Source: Pichia kudriavzevii (lineage: Eukaryota; Ascomycota; Pichiomycetes; Pichiales; Pichiaceae). Taken from it: DNA of 64,000 bases. The stretch covers positions 372,001-436,000 of the forward strand of contig NC_042509.1 of the NCBI RefSeq assembly GCF_003054445.1, read 5' to 3'. The notes under the pieces were generated by a model. It was given only the letters and a program-made list of their open reading frames with translations. It did not search any database and was not told the origin of the DNA. This document shows, piece by piece, positions 1-11,605 of this stretch; within the stretch, counting starts at the first letter, position 1; every line of letters starts with the position of its first letter. The translations under genes and the position numbers were made by a program.

Positions 1-1488
1 TTCTAGAGTATAACCTAACGATACTCCACACGCATCGGTATGTAGAACAAATTTACAATTGCCTGACCAACTTGGGTGCACCAAGGTGGGACTTGATATC
101 AAAGCGTTCTTTAGTTGGTTGAAGGCTTCGTCTTGTTCACTTGTCCATTTAATTTGTTTTGTCATGAACTTATGAATTGGATTGGCAATTTTGGAATGCC
201 CTTTAATAAACCTTCTATAGTACGAAGTTAAACCAATAAAACTTTGTGCTTCTTTGATCGTGTTTGGCGTTGGCCAACTCTTTACCTTTTTTATTTTCTC
301 TAGAGCGGTTTGAATACAAATTGGTGTAACAACTTGTCCTAAAAACTTAAATTCTTGATAAAAAAATCTGCATTTCGACTTCTTCGTAATTAGTTTATGT
401 TTTCTTAGTGTCAACAAAACTTCTTTCACGTGCTTACCGTGAGTTTCAACATCTTCGGAGTATATAAAAATGTCGTCTAAATAGACTTGGACAAATCGAT
501 CTATTCTTTCAGGCAAGACAGTATCCATCATCTGTTGAAAAGTCGCAGGTGCGCTTGTTAGTCCAGCCGGCATTACCATCCATTCATAATGGCCAAAATC
601 AGTAGAAAATGCCGTTTTCTCCACGTCTTCATCAGCAATTCTCACTTGGTAGTAACCAGGCGTCAACTCTAACTTAGAATAGACTTTTGCCTTACCAAAT
701 CTTGAAATCAATTGATCAATATCTGGAAGTGGAAACTTGTTCCTAGCAGTATTATTGTTTAGAATCCTATAATCAACACACATACGCATAGTACCATCTT
801 TCTTCTTAACAAATAGCACTGGACTGTTAAAAGGTTTGGAACTAGTTTTGATGAAACCTTGTTTGATTAAAACTTCAACTTGTTTTGTTAGTTCCAGTTT
901 CTCAGAGAAGCTTAATTGGTATTGTTTTTTTCAAAGAGAACTCATTAGGGTAATACAAGGCAACATATGCCCGCATCTTTTCTTTGGCGGTAGTTCAGTT
1001 GATGGATCTCAAGTAAACTTTTCAAGTGTTTCCTTTTTCAATCCTCTTGCATGATTTGCGTCTAGGGGTCGATATTTAAATCAGCTTTGGCTTTATCGAT
1101 ATCAGGACTTACTAAATACCCTAAAGTTAGATCACTAAATTGCCTCTTGATAAATGGGTTTCCCAACATGAATAGCGCATGCTCAGTATCAAACATTTAA
1201 AATGACCTAACCTCACTTATACTGATAGTTTCTTTGACTACCTCAAAAGGGACAATTACGTCTGCGATAGCAACACCAGAGTTTCCGATAATCTTTACTG
1301 TTATTGATCCATCGAGCTTGGCCTTTTGCTAAACACATGAACTTCCTCAACAGTTTTATTAATAACTGTAAAAGTGGTTCTGGAGCAACCAAAATGTCAT
1401 CTGCATATTTGATATAAACGACACCACAAATTAATTTTGGTTTTTCTTTTTTGGGATGGTCATAATGTGAGTGTGGGATGGCATCCAC
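1..1488 (-). mobile_element. Ty3/gypsy-type pol fossil, left-arm copy (partial)
   Basis: Read on the minus strand, this holds a gypsy-type reverse transcriptase segment (VDYR, GYYQV and YLDD motifs) preceded by sequence like the retropepsin region. It is the inverted twin of 26351-27838. The element is broken and its distal half lies beyond the window. No LTR is visible here. Its near-identity to the right copy reflects homogenisation of the arms, not the element's age. Confidence 0.85.
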
Positions 1489-4400
1489 TCATTTTTCGGA
1501 CATTTATACTTACTATGAAAGTTCCTTTTCGTATTTCGCATCATTATCATGCCCTTTAACATCCTCTTATAAATACTATTTGAATAAAGGAACATGAAAT
1601 TATCCATGATACATTAGGTTGCCGATGGCTGAAAAGGCATGAAATAAATTGAGTTCTTTGGCGGACTTTGTTCTATAAGGGAAACCATTTAAATCATTGT
1701 ATAAGTGCCCATGTAGCTTCTTGCATGTCTATATCTCCAATAGACTCGCCCCAACATGGTTAAAACACACATCAAGCTTTTATGTTAGACTGCAACAATC
1801 TCACCCCCATTAACTGCTCAATATCGGTAAGGCCATCAAGGAATAGTGGTCAACTCTTAATGTCAGAAATAGCGACGTATATAGACACTTTAAAGTTTTC
1901 TTTATAGCCTCTCATCGATTGACCTGGTTTCAATCGACACAATTACTTGACAATATTCACCACAGAGTCTCTGTCTTTGTCGACAGGAACAAAGCGTTTC
2001 AGAATCTATCTTCAAATTTAGACCAACTAAAATCCAGTATTTGCTAGTTCATATGCATTTGAGAAGTGTGTAATTTACGTTCGTTATTTTTCAAACCTGC
2101 AACAGCCCTTATAACTTTTCTGACATCTGGTAGCCCATATGTAGCAAATTCTCTTCCAATGTCTGCTGACCATTCTATGCCTCTAGCCCTTATATCCAGT
2201 AATGGAAATCCGGGGCCTTTCTAGTCTGGAATTAATCAGAGAAGTTGGGTGGTTTTGTATAATTTTATTCTGCATTGAACATAGTTGAGTTTTGTTCTCG
2301 TTTTATCGATTTAGCTTTGATAAATCAGCTAGTTGTTCTTATCCCATTGCAATCATATAAGGCAATAAGATAAACTGTTTTACCATTGTCCAAAATGCAA
2401 ATATTCAATATAGTTTAGTTTCTAAAAGCAGCCAATAAATACATGTCAAGCAAATACAATACTGCCTTGATGTGCCCTAATTCTACTTCAGATAACCATG
2501 TTACACGTTATAGATTGAACGTTTAAAAGAGTTACTTCAAAATACCACATAAAAAGAACCCAAGGAAAAGAAAATAATCTACAACCTTTATTGATATCAT
2601 GTGATACAGCAGGTATGTCGACACACATTATGCACTGATGGCAACTAGCTAATGACAACTAGTAATATGTTTTGTGTTTAGTTAGAGATGATATCATTAT
2701 TTATTGTGGCGCCAAACCGACAATTGATAAGAGAGGTAACTCCGCTCTTACTGTAGCTTTTAATACGCATATTATTTAGAAATCCCTTAGTAATCAAGTG
2801 TCGAACTAAATATGGATATCGTACCATCAATAGCTGATTGATCGGACCTAGTCATCCATATTGCTCTCCAAGAGTTATATATTAGTGTATAAATTAACTA
2901 CTGTGGCTGAAAATTACAACTTTCAAATACACAACCAACGTTGCAGGTTTGTTGTGATAAAAAGTGTAACTTGATGTGGGGTTGCACTGTATAGTTTTGA
3001 TGTTATACTGCCATTAATTGGGATATAAAATGTTTACCACCACCAACATGTGTCATCTGATAAACCACAGACACAGCAACAAATCTGGCACTTGAAGGTT
3101 TGTTGTAAAGCTTTTGTTGCTAAAATTGGAGAGGTATTTTTCCCTGATAAGGAGAATTCAGACCGTCTTTTTGGAAGTATCTTGAAAACCTTGTGGATAC
3201 TTATTTCGAACGCCCACCACTTGGACGGAGAAAGGATAATGACTTCTTGCGATTTTACAATTTTGCTGATAAATTAAAGGCCTTTCATGGTAGCTTTTGT
3301 GGGAACGGCTCTACGGAAAAGTTCTTGAGACATCCAGGTTTGACAAAAAGATAAAGTCTACTAAAATCTATTTACAGGCCCCAATTGATTAAAAAGGTGA
3401 AAATATAGGTTTTACAAAGCTCTTCTGTAAATGTATTGTTTCGGATTACAATACATTTTTAGCAAGCACGGAAATTCCCTTTTGTTACAATATACAGGAG
3501 TGTTCGTTAAGGAAAGGTTTTGACGTGGATGGAATGATGCACCTGTAACATATCGGTGGAAACACAAGAAACCATATGGGCCTTTTACCAGACTAAGAGC
3601 ATCTTTTAAATATTCAGTTTATAGACATGGTGCATCTTTCAGAGTGACAGAACATCTTTGGGGGAGTTACTCACGTATATTATTCTATAGATTTTAGGAT
3701 TTCAAGGATCCACTGTGAGCTAATAGGATTGGTAGTGGGCTTGTGCTACAAATTTGCTCAGTTTTGCTCGATGTCGCCAACCTTAAAAACATTAATGTGT
3801 TTTTAAGGATTAACGCAGTTCCGTGCTCCGTTATGATGGAAAGGTTAAAGGGAAAGTAACCTATAGTTTTGGTTTGTATCAGCCATGTTCTAGCTCGGAA
3901 GTCAACGAACAAGCTGTTTGGAAAAATCTAGCATTGTTTTTGATTTCTTCATCAATGTGATTATTAGGCCCGAATCGTTTACGGCCGTAGTTATTAAGAC
4001 ATATTATACTAGAAAGATAAAAGGATATCCCATTATGCATATATTGTTAACTCGAACGGAAGAGATCAAATCAACCATTTGAGTGTTTACAAAGACAATG
4101 GCAAAACAACAGCACTCCTCTTAAGAACACGATGTGGCACCTTCGCTTAACCTTTTGGAAAGTAAAGGTAGTGTTTGTAGTAAAAAAAGAAGGGAAGAAG
4201 ATATTGAGATTGTGTTATATCCGGATATTGTGAACAAAGTCACACAGTCCGCCCAAATTCATGGTTTAATTGTAGAGCTTATCCAGTCAGTATGTTTCTG
4301 GAATTGATGCTGTATTCAATGTGACAACATGCCAATATTTCAAATCTATGACAGATGTATATATGAATGACATAAACGAAAAAATCCATTGTTGAGTATG

Positions 4401-4779
4401 GTTATTTCTGCAAAATAAATCAGCAGGTAATTATGGTATTTGTATTACGAAATTAAGTGAACTGCTCAAGAAATCTTTCTAAGATGAGCTTTTGCCACAA
4501 TAGCGTTACATTTTTTAGATGGTTTTGAAACTTCACACAAAAGTCTTGCAAGACAATTTTGACCTAATAGAGTTGCTGCTGTAAAGTTTCTACGGCACAA
4601 AACTATCAACCTTGAAAAAAATCTCGATTGTGTTGGTGTTGACACATTGACAAGGTTTAGGTGAGAAAGAAATATTATGAAGTGTAAACCGCAGCAAACA
4701 GTTTTGTCTCTCCATCATACACCCCATATTTGATAATGTTTTACTTGTCAATGATCGGAATATATTTGACAGTATCTAT
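1..4779. repeat. Left arm of the large inverted repeat
   Basis: Bases 1-4779 are the reverse complement of 23060-27838. Position p pairs with 27839-p with no length change over the arm, and I saw only occasional single-base differences where I compared the two. Similarity fades at about 4755-4780. The arm begins inside a gypsy-type pol remnant on the minus strand and ends inside other decayed retroelement-like sequence. It is cut by the window edge, so its full length is unknown. No intact host gene lies in it. Confidence 0.95.
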
Positions 4780-7700
4780 TGTGTGTGGAACAAAAAAGGG
4801 AAAACTAGATATGCGCCTTTTGACATCTACGAAAAGAAAAGTCCACCGTGAAAAGCTTTGGAAATATAAAACATAAATTGGGTGAACCATCTCCAAAGCT
4901 GTTTCTTTATTATTCGTTTAGAAGTGTTAGAAGTCTGGTACTTTTGGCATAAAACCAGTTAGGAAATATATAGGAAAGAATGGACGTAACATTAAAAATG
5001 TATCAGGAAAAATTTTTTACTTGCTCGTGGATTATTTATGACTCACAGCTTAGTTTTCCATTTCCCCGATAATACTCCCAGAGGGTGAATTGCTATAAAA
5101 AAGTAACATTCGCATAGTATTTGCCACTGTGCTACATGCACTTTTCTCATTATATTACTTTTTTTACATTACTAGTTTTATATGAAGTGTACAGGACTAC
5201 TTGCATTATCTAAAAGCAGGTATTATTAAAGCATGTTCTTATCTGGGTTTTGTTACCAGATTCAAGTCGTTATAACAACTCATGAAGCTTACACTGATAT
5301 ATTTATTAGTGAACAATGGAAAGATACAACCATATAACGATATCGAGAAATTCAAGTTGTTATTAGTTGATTTATACAAACCACTAGAAAAAAGTGTCAT
5401 TTCCAATTAATAACTGCATCGCGACAGAAAACTTAGTTAAAGACTATATCAATCATATAGAAAGATAATGAAAAAAAATTCAAAAAAATTCCTCCACACA
5501 AAGCAACGGAACTTGTAGCTGGTAAAACAATAAAGCTGCTGTTATACGGTGCCATTGAATGTGTAAACACAAGTGGGTATTTATTTTAAAATGATAGTAG
5601 TGTCCAGAAGGTCATCATAGATATCATTGAAAAGGTCAGGACAACTCCGACTTTCTGTAAACTGTCAATAAGTTTCTAGACCTTCACTTTTTAAATGGGG
5701 ATAAGAGAAAATGCATATAGACAAACAAACAAATACCTTGTGAGAAGAAAACAGCTATAGTATACCTACTAGAAGTGCTTGATTGTAAGGCCGAATATAC
5801 ATATCCATCCGAAATAGCATTTGGATCATTAATAATCATTTATTTAGACAATAAAGGATCTAATAAAATCCGCCATAAATGTGTCAGAGGCTAGTATCTA
5901 AGAATTAGTATGTAAATATCTGACAGACTTATCAAGTGGAACTCACTGCAAGACTTTAACTTATTCAACGAAATTGGGGACTTAATCAAATTTGGAACGA
6001 TATTGTATACTCCCCATTAATTACTCTTGGCTGGATTGTATATGGATCGGTGGAAGACCGGATTTTATATAATGGCATTATGAGCTATAGTTCCTTGGAA
6101 AAAAACGAGTTTAAGGATGAAAATAAAGATATTATAGTCAATTTCGTTGTAGTAATTAATAAAAAAGGTCAAAGTGTCCAAGGATGTGTTCAAGGAGTGT
6201 TCAACCAGATATAACAGTCTCACGCAGAACCCAATCAGGAAAATACGCTTTGAAATGGAAAGCATCGCAAACAAAAAAGCCTGATTTTCTTGTGAATGAT
6301 TTCACAAAAAGTCCAAACATATCTTGCTTAATAACTAGCTTTTGTCAAAAAAAACTGATCTTCTAAGGTAGAAATCCATCAATTATGGATGAAACACGGA
6401 ACTCATTTGTTGAAAAACGCACTAGAAACAAGCAACTGTAATTAACGTTTATGTGAAATCTTAGATACACAAGTGCCTAACGGCTGAGAAGGCCACAGTT
6501 ATGTTTTCCGATAGTTGAAAAGTGCTATTCATAAGCTGTCAAAACAAAATCATGAGACACATCTAACAAATACAATTATACAAATTCAGAAGTTATATAA
6601 TACAATCCATCTAAGACCTCGTTACTACATTGTGGTAATGGATTAATTGATGGAGCTATATGGCAAAATCAAAAAGTTAGAACTAACAAAGGAAGGGGAT
6701 AGACAAACAATGTAACTGACTATTGTAAATAATGATAGTAACAGTTCACAGTCTAAAAATCAGAGGGAAAAACTTTGTAAGAAGAAGAAAATAAGTATAT
6801 TACTATTATTATCTCAAGCTTTTATATGTCAAAAACGAATGCGATGTTTTGAGGAGGAATATTTATAGACCTGGCAAGCATCTGATTCGTAAAATTATTT
6901 CGCAAGACCAAACTGAATGTACTGTACAATGAATCATTATTAAGATGTCCGAAATGAGTTAGCTGAAACTAAGGAATTACCAGATGACTCAGTGGACAAA
7001 CAAGGTATTGAAGAAATAATACCGGTGTCGGAATATGACGAACCAAAAAAATGATCAACCCAATTTAAACCATTTACGGCACACGGCTTAAGACAGAGGC
7101 AAACAAAAAAGGCAGCATTTAACCAAGAGAGCATAATGGCCGATGCCGAGACTAATGACATTCCTTTTTTTTCAAAGACAAATAACAAATAAAATTTTCT
7201 GGGAAAGTCAAATCTGTATAAACACAATGCACCTGGTACTATTTTATCTATTTATCAATTGCCTGTATCTCAAGTCTCGAGAAGAGACGAAAACCAACAT
7301 TGGGGTTACTTTATGGAAAGACATTATAGGAGTCTATGCGCGCATAATAACTGAGAACCAAAATCACCAAAGTCTAATATAAAAATTTCGCAAAAGGAAA
7401 GTAAAAACGATGTAAGCGCCGACTAAGAAATACACCATTCCCAAAGGTCAAAAACAACACTGGTAACAAAATATTTGCACAATAGAGAAAGTTGTTGCAT
7501 GTGTCGAATATTTTTTATGGATTAACAATAATGGTTAAGATAGTGTATGATGAGATGATCAAAGAAAAAAACAAGTTTCCCACAGACTCAACGATATTTT
7601 TTGATTTGAAATTAGGAAACCATATACTATAATCCAATTACCGAAATTTTCATGAGTAAGCTACTATCCTTGTTAAGTGTTATTAGACCAGACATTAAAT

Positions 7701-8600
7701 ACGCTGCAAGATATTTTGCAAACTGTACTTTCACGTCTGAAAATGTATTAAGATAATGCATGCAAGTACTCAGATATTTCATTGCAACAAAACATTAAAG
7801 TTTTGTTTGACAATGAAAACAAATATGAAGAGTTAATTTCATTCTCTAACTCGGGCAACTCTACTAGTAATTCGAAATCTATACCGATCAAAAGAGCGTG
7901 CTTATGTTTGTTAAAGGACTTATAATGTGAAGATCAGCAAAAAAAACTAATTAGTAGTCACACAACTTTATCATTATAAATCAGTATTTAGCTGAAGAAG
8001 ACTGTGAAATTAAAAAAAAACGAAACAGCAGTTAATTTAGCTAAAGTACACAAAATACATATCACTGTCAATACTCAGAATTTTTCAAGAAATGGATACC
8101 TGAACTATGGATAATAATTCACAACGTCATGATCAAGGAGTAGTGTGTAAAGAGTAATAATAGAAGCACGAACTCATATTGTAAGGAAACATCTTAATGG
8201 TAAAAAAAATGGAGGCTGAAACCTTGTCATTTTATATGGAGACTATTCATACTACATGAGGAAAACCAGGTACTTATATATCTAGGCCCCCTATATATAG
8301 AGAAAGAATGGTGAAGACATAATATTTACTGCGAGTGATGTGAGGCTGGTTGATAGTGAAATCATTAAGGAAAATACCAGGAAGTATTTTAAATAACTCG
8401 ATTGAAGAACTTGCCTGTAGTTCTCTCCTTGGAGTCAATAAAAGTACTGCCCAAGGGAACATCAGCAAGAAGATATCTAGTAAGGTATTTGTGTACGATT
8501 ACGTGAGAGACCGAAGAATCCATACAAGTTTGAAGTATGGCTTCCTAAATTTTCTATCTGGGTCTATTTCTAATTATAGGTGAGTTGGTTTTGCTCAAGT
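3000..8600 (+). mobile_element. Decayed Ty1/copia-like element
   Basis: The plus strand carries scattered coding-like pieces. The clearest is at about 7685-7730, an RPDI-type motif followed by a YAxRYF-like stretch. Such a motif marks the border between reverse transcriptase and RNase H in Ty1/copia elements, and weaker RNase H-like sequence follows to about 8.1 kb. Upstream pieces (3.0-6.3 kb) may be gag, protease and integrase remnants, but I cannot confirm them. The element is heavily broken, with many breaks, and looks old. No LTRs were found. The left-arm boundary at 4779 falls within the stretch, so a corresponding part (3.0-4.8 kb) recurs inverted at 23.1-24.8 kb. Confidence 0.5.
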
Positions 8601-9797
8601 GGCACATGTATGAGTGTCCTTGTAATTATGAATTCACTTATTACTTTTATTCTTCTCCGCTTTGAATCAGTTATATAATAAAGCCTAGTTTTACCTCTTT
8701 AAAAATGCAAAGTAACCAAAAAAAAGGTGCTAGCTATATCACATGTTATTTTCACCGTTTTCTTTGGTATACCCACAGTTTTAGATAATTTATTTTAAGC
8801 AAAAATAAATGAATAGTTTAATTGATATCACACTTTGTTAGAAGTAAAAGTTTAGACAGAGGTATTTTAACTCATGATACTCGATGAAGTTCATTATAGA
8901 ACCGCATTTGTAAGCTTCGAGATTTGGTTCAAATTATAAAAAAAATCGAAAGAAATACCTCATTACCCAAATCTGGAACAGCATGCATTGATAGGGCCGG
9001 AAATTTATTTATTAAGTTACATGTTAGAAAAAAGTGAACAGTCAGAACTTAGTTCAATACGCGGTAAATATGTTAAATAAATTTTACTTGGTTTGCATTT
9101 TTTCACTTTTCAGTATCTCAATAACTATCCCTTATTATCAATGAAAATCTATCTAGTTATTTTGTTTAAGTTGGATAAAAATCTACGGAAAGACATTACT
9201 ACTTGAAGGTATCTATTGATAGATCAATTATTTGTTTTAAGAACTATAGAATTAAAAACAAGGCAGTAATGGTAGATTTTAAAGATTATTTAGAGTAGAT
9301 AGATAGTAAAGGCTGTACTGAATATAAATGTGGATTTGCAGAACCAATAAGTGACCTGTAATCAAGCTACTTAAGTAATTCTAATGGTATTTTACCACAG
9401 GAAAGCTAATCCTTTTCCCAATGACGGTTCATATGATCCAAGTTTTAAATGTTTTGTATCATCATATCATAATAGGGGTATTTGAAAGGCATAGATCGAC
9501 GAAAGTGATAAAAATTACTTATTAAACGACGTATTTACATCCACGTTTTTGCTGGAAGTACTGAATCTGCCTACTGCTAGTTTGGGGAAGACAATAATAC
9601 ACAAAATAAAGACAATGATGAAGATTCCAGTTTTTTTTAAAGATAAAAAAATAGATATATATGTATAATTGTATGAATAGTTTTAATAATAACTTATGTT
9701 GCTATTTTGATAGCAATTCATTTTACTATTGAAAAGGTTACCCAGGCAAATAATATGTTTAGCACATCAGATTCTGTACTAATAGTAATATAGAGTT
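8601..9797. other. AT-rich stretch with no intact gene
   Basis: No open frame of useful length and no RNA gene are visible. Short coding-like pieces around 9.25-9.65 kb lie just upstream of the first direct-repeat copy and may be remnants of the same unknown gene or element. I cannot name the source. Confidence 0.5.
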
Positions 9798-10563
9798 ATG
9801 CTATAACGTCAGGCAATACTTATGTGTATAGCGAAATAGTAAATGGCAGATTGTAAACCGTATGTTTTCACTACTCAGACTCATACGACATGTCTAGAAG
9901 CCCAAGCAATGAATTAGAGGACTGTTTGGTATCAACATCCAGTCACCTTGGGTGTAATAAAACTTATTTAAAGAGATAGTAGAAGATATAATCAAAGATC
10001 ATGCACAAAATATAAATGTATAAGTGAAGGTAATGTATTGACACATTTTGCTTCGGGCACGTGCGCATTAACAGATTTTGTATAAGGTTGCTAATTATAG
10101 TACCTGGTGAAGAAGCATTATTCAGAAAGGTTGTGGCCCAACTAGATGTTGAAGTGGACCTTCTACTTTCCTTAAATACAATAGAAGCAAAATAGATGCT
10201 TTACCTATCACAAACACGATGAGTATTTTCTCGTTTTGCTTTAGTCAAATAGAGCTAATTAGAAAATCCTTCGATATTTGATGCCTTGGCTGGAACCAAC
10301 TCAAAAACATCTTCTTGGAATATATTTTTCTAGTAATATCGGGAAAATAAGAAACAGTTACCCAGAAATAAATGGGATTAATAAACAACCGTAACATTTT
10401 TTATCTTTTCATGCGATTTACTCGAGCTCTACATTTTCTATTACCTCAAGAACTAAATTTGTGTAGCATTTATTTGACGTATAATTTTTATTTAGCTCAT
10501 CACTAAAGAATACTTGTTATTAAGAGATTCTACCATTAATAAAGTACGCAAATCTAGCTTTTC
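9798..10563 (+). repeat. Direct repeat, copy 1 (about 766 bp)
   Basis: This stretch matches 17481-18244 in the same orientation, at roughly 95 percent identity by eye. The shared sequence opens with ATGCTATAA and ends near AAGTACGCAAAT. It includes coding-like stretches on the plus strand, for example around 10110-10200, interrupted by stops. The flanks differ between copies. The family is unknown, and it does not match the LTRs in this window. Confidence 0.85.
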
Positions 10564-11189
10564 TGAAGTCTTGTTAACTTTTAATCTCATAAATGCATAA
10601 ATAACATATCAGATGTATCGTATTTAAATAAATATAATGCACATGATTTAGGAAAAAAAAAAACCATTTGTCCTCAAACAAAAGAGTAGATCAGACATAA
10701 AAAATTGAAGAGATTTCATTCTTTTTAAGATATCTGTTTTTGGTTCAATAATTGACTAATCTATCAAGTAAATTAAGTAAGAGTGTTTATATAATCCTCT
10801 TATAAACTGTTGCTGTGATGTCAGTCTGACTAATTCTATCATCTGTGATTAATATCTGCTTAGCATCACTGAATTAATTTATATTATTAGTTGTTATCAT
10901 CTATTGTTCATCAGACATTTGTTTTTTTAATGTAAGCTAATACACTTATGATGTGAGTAAGTGACGTGCAACAGTTACGTCCAAGATATTGCTATGAATA
11001 TAAAGCCCTTTTCAGTTCAATATTTTTTTACACATTATCAAAACTATTTGATCAACAGATTGACAGCCAATTCCGAAGATGAAGTTTTAATATTAAACTT
11101 TTGAAAGCAAAAATCCCACAACTAAGAGTGTTCTTTGCCAAATAATAGTTCAAGCGTAGCCCATGGCAAAAACATTGGAATTAAAAAAT
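10564..11189. other. Intergenic spacer-region DNA
   Basis: AT-rich DNA between the direct repeat and the tRNA pair. I see no gene. A T-run on the minus strand (11182-11188) just past tRNA-Asp is a plausible Pol III terminator. Confidence 0.5.
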
Positions 11190-11261
11190 CTCCGAGACCG
11201 GGAATTGAACCCGGGTCTCCCGCGTGACAAGCGGAAATTCTAGCCACTAAACTATCTCGGA
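11190..11261 (-). tRNA. tRNA-Asp(GUC)
   Basis: A 72-nt cloverleaf. The acceptor stem TCCGAGA/TCTCGGA pairs fully, with G as discriminator. The anticodon loop reads GTC, and the T-arm carries GGTTCAATTCC. It lies downstream of tRNA-Gly with only four bases between them. A minus-strand T-run at 11182-11188 can end transcription. It sits inside the inverted-repeat spacer. Confidence 0.95.
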
Positions 11262-11265
11262 CAAC

Positions 11266-11336
11266 TGCGCAAGCCCGGAATCGAACCAGGGGCTCAACGA
11301 TGGCAACGTTGAATTTTACCACTAAACCACTTGCGC
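11266..11336 (-). tRNA. tRNA-Gly(GCC)
   Basis: A 71-nt cloverleaf. The acceptor GCGCAAG/CTTGCGC is perfect, the discriminator is A, the anticodon is GCC and the T-arm has GGTTCGATTCC. No T-run separates it from tRNA-Asp four bases downstream, so the two are probably co-transcribed. The 3' end of a Ty3-type LTR sits one base upstream of its 5' end. Confidence 0.95.
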
Positions 11337-11337
11337 T

Positions 11338-11605
11338 TGTTGAGTTCTGAAAGTGTTGCTGGTGGTGGGTACTTTAGAATCTGATTATTGCTTATTTATA
11401 TCTTATATATTTTTATACGTTAATTCTCTGAGAACATATAGGGAATATCCTCTGTTTAGATAGCAATTTTTAATTTACAAATAGCATTTTGAGGAATTTA
11501 ATTATCTTCTAGAACTTCTGTTTAACCTTCTATAATCTTCTTCAACCTTCTATATTATTACCCGATTAGGAAATAGAGAGATAGTCCTTTGTCTGATCTT
11601 TTACA
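11338..11605 (-). repeat. Ty3-type LTR (3' LTR of the minus-strand element)
   Basis: A 268-bp LTR running TGTAAAAGATC...ACTCAACA on the minus strand, with TG/CA ends. It closely matches the solo LTR at 30738-31007 and the fragment at 52555-52636. It contains a TATA-rich stretch. It directly follows the gypsy pol at 11.6-14.2 kb, so it is that element's 3' LTR. It abuts the 5' end of tRNA-Gly. Confidence 0.85.

Noticed and set aside
836-1054. Plus-strand open stretch, repeated at 26785-27003 on the minus strand
   Set aside because: It is antisense to a gypsy reverse transcriptase segment and doubled only because it lies in the inverted-repeat arms.
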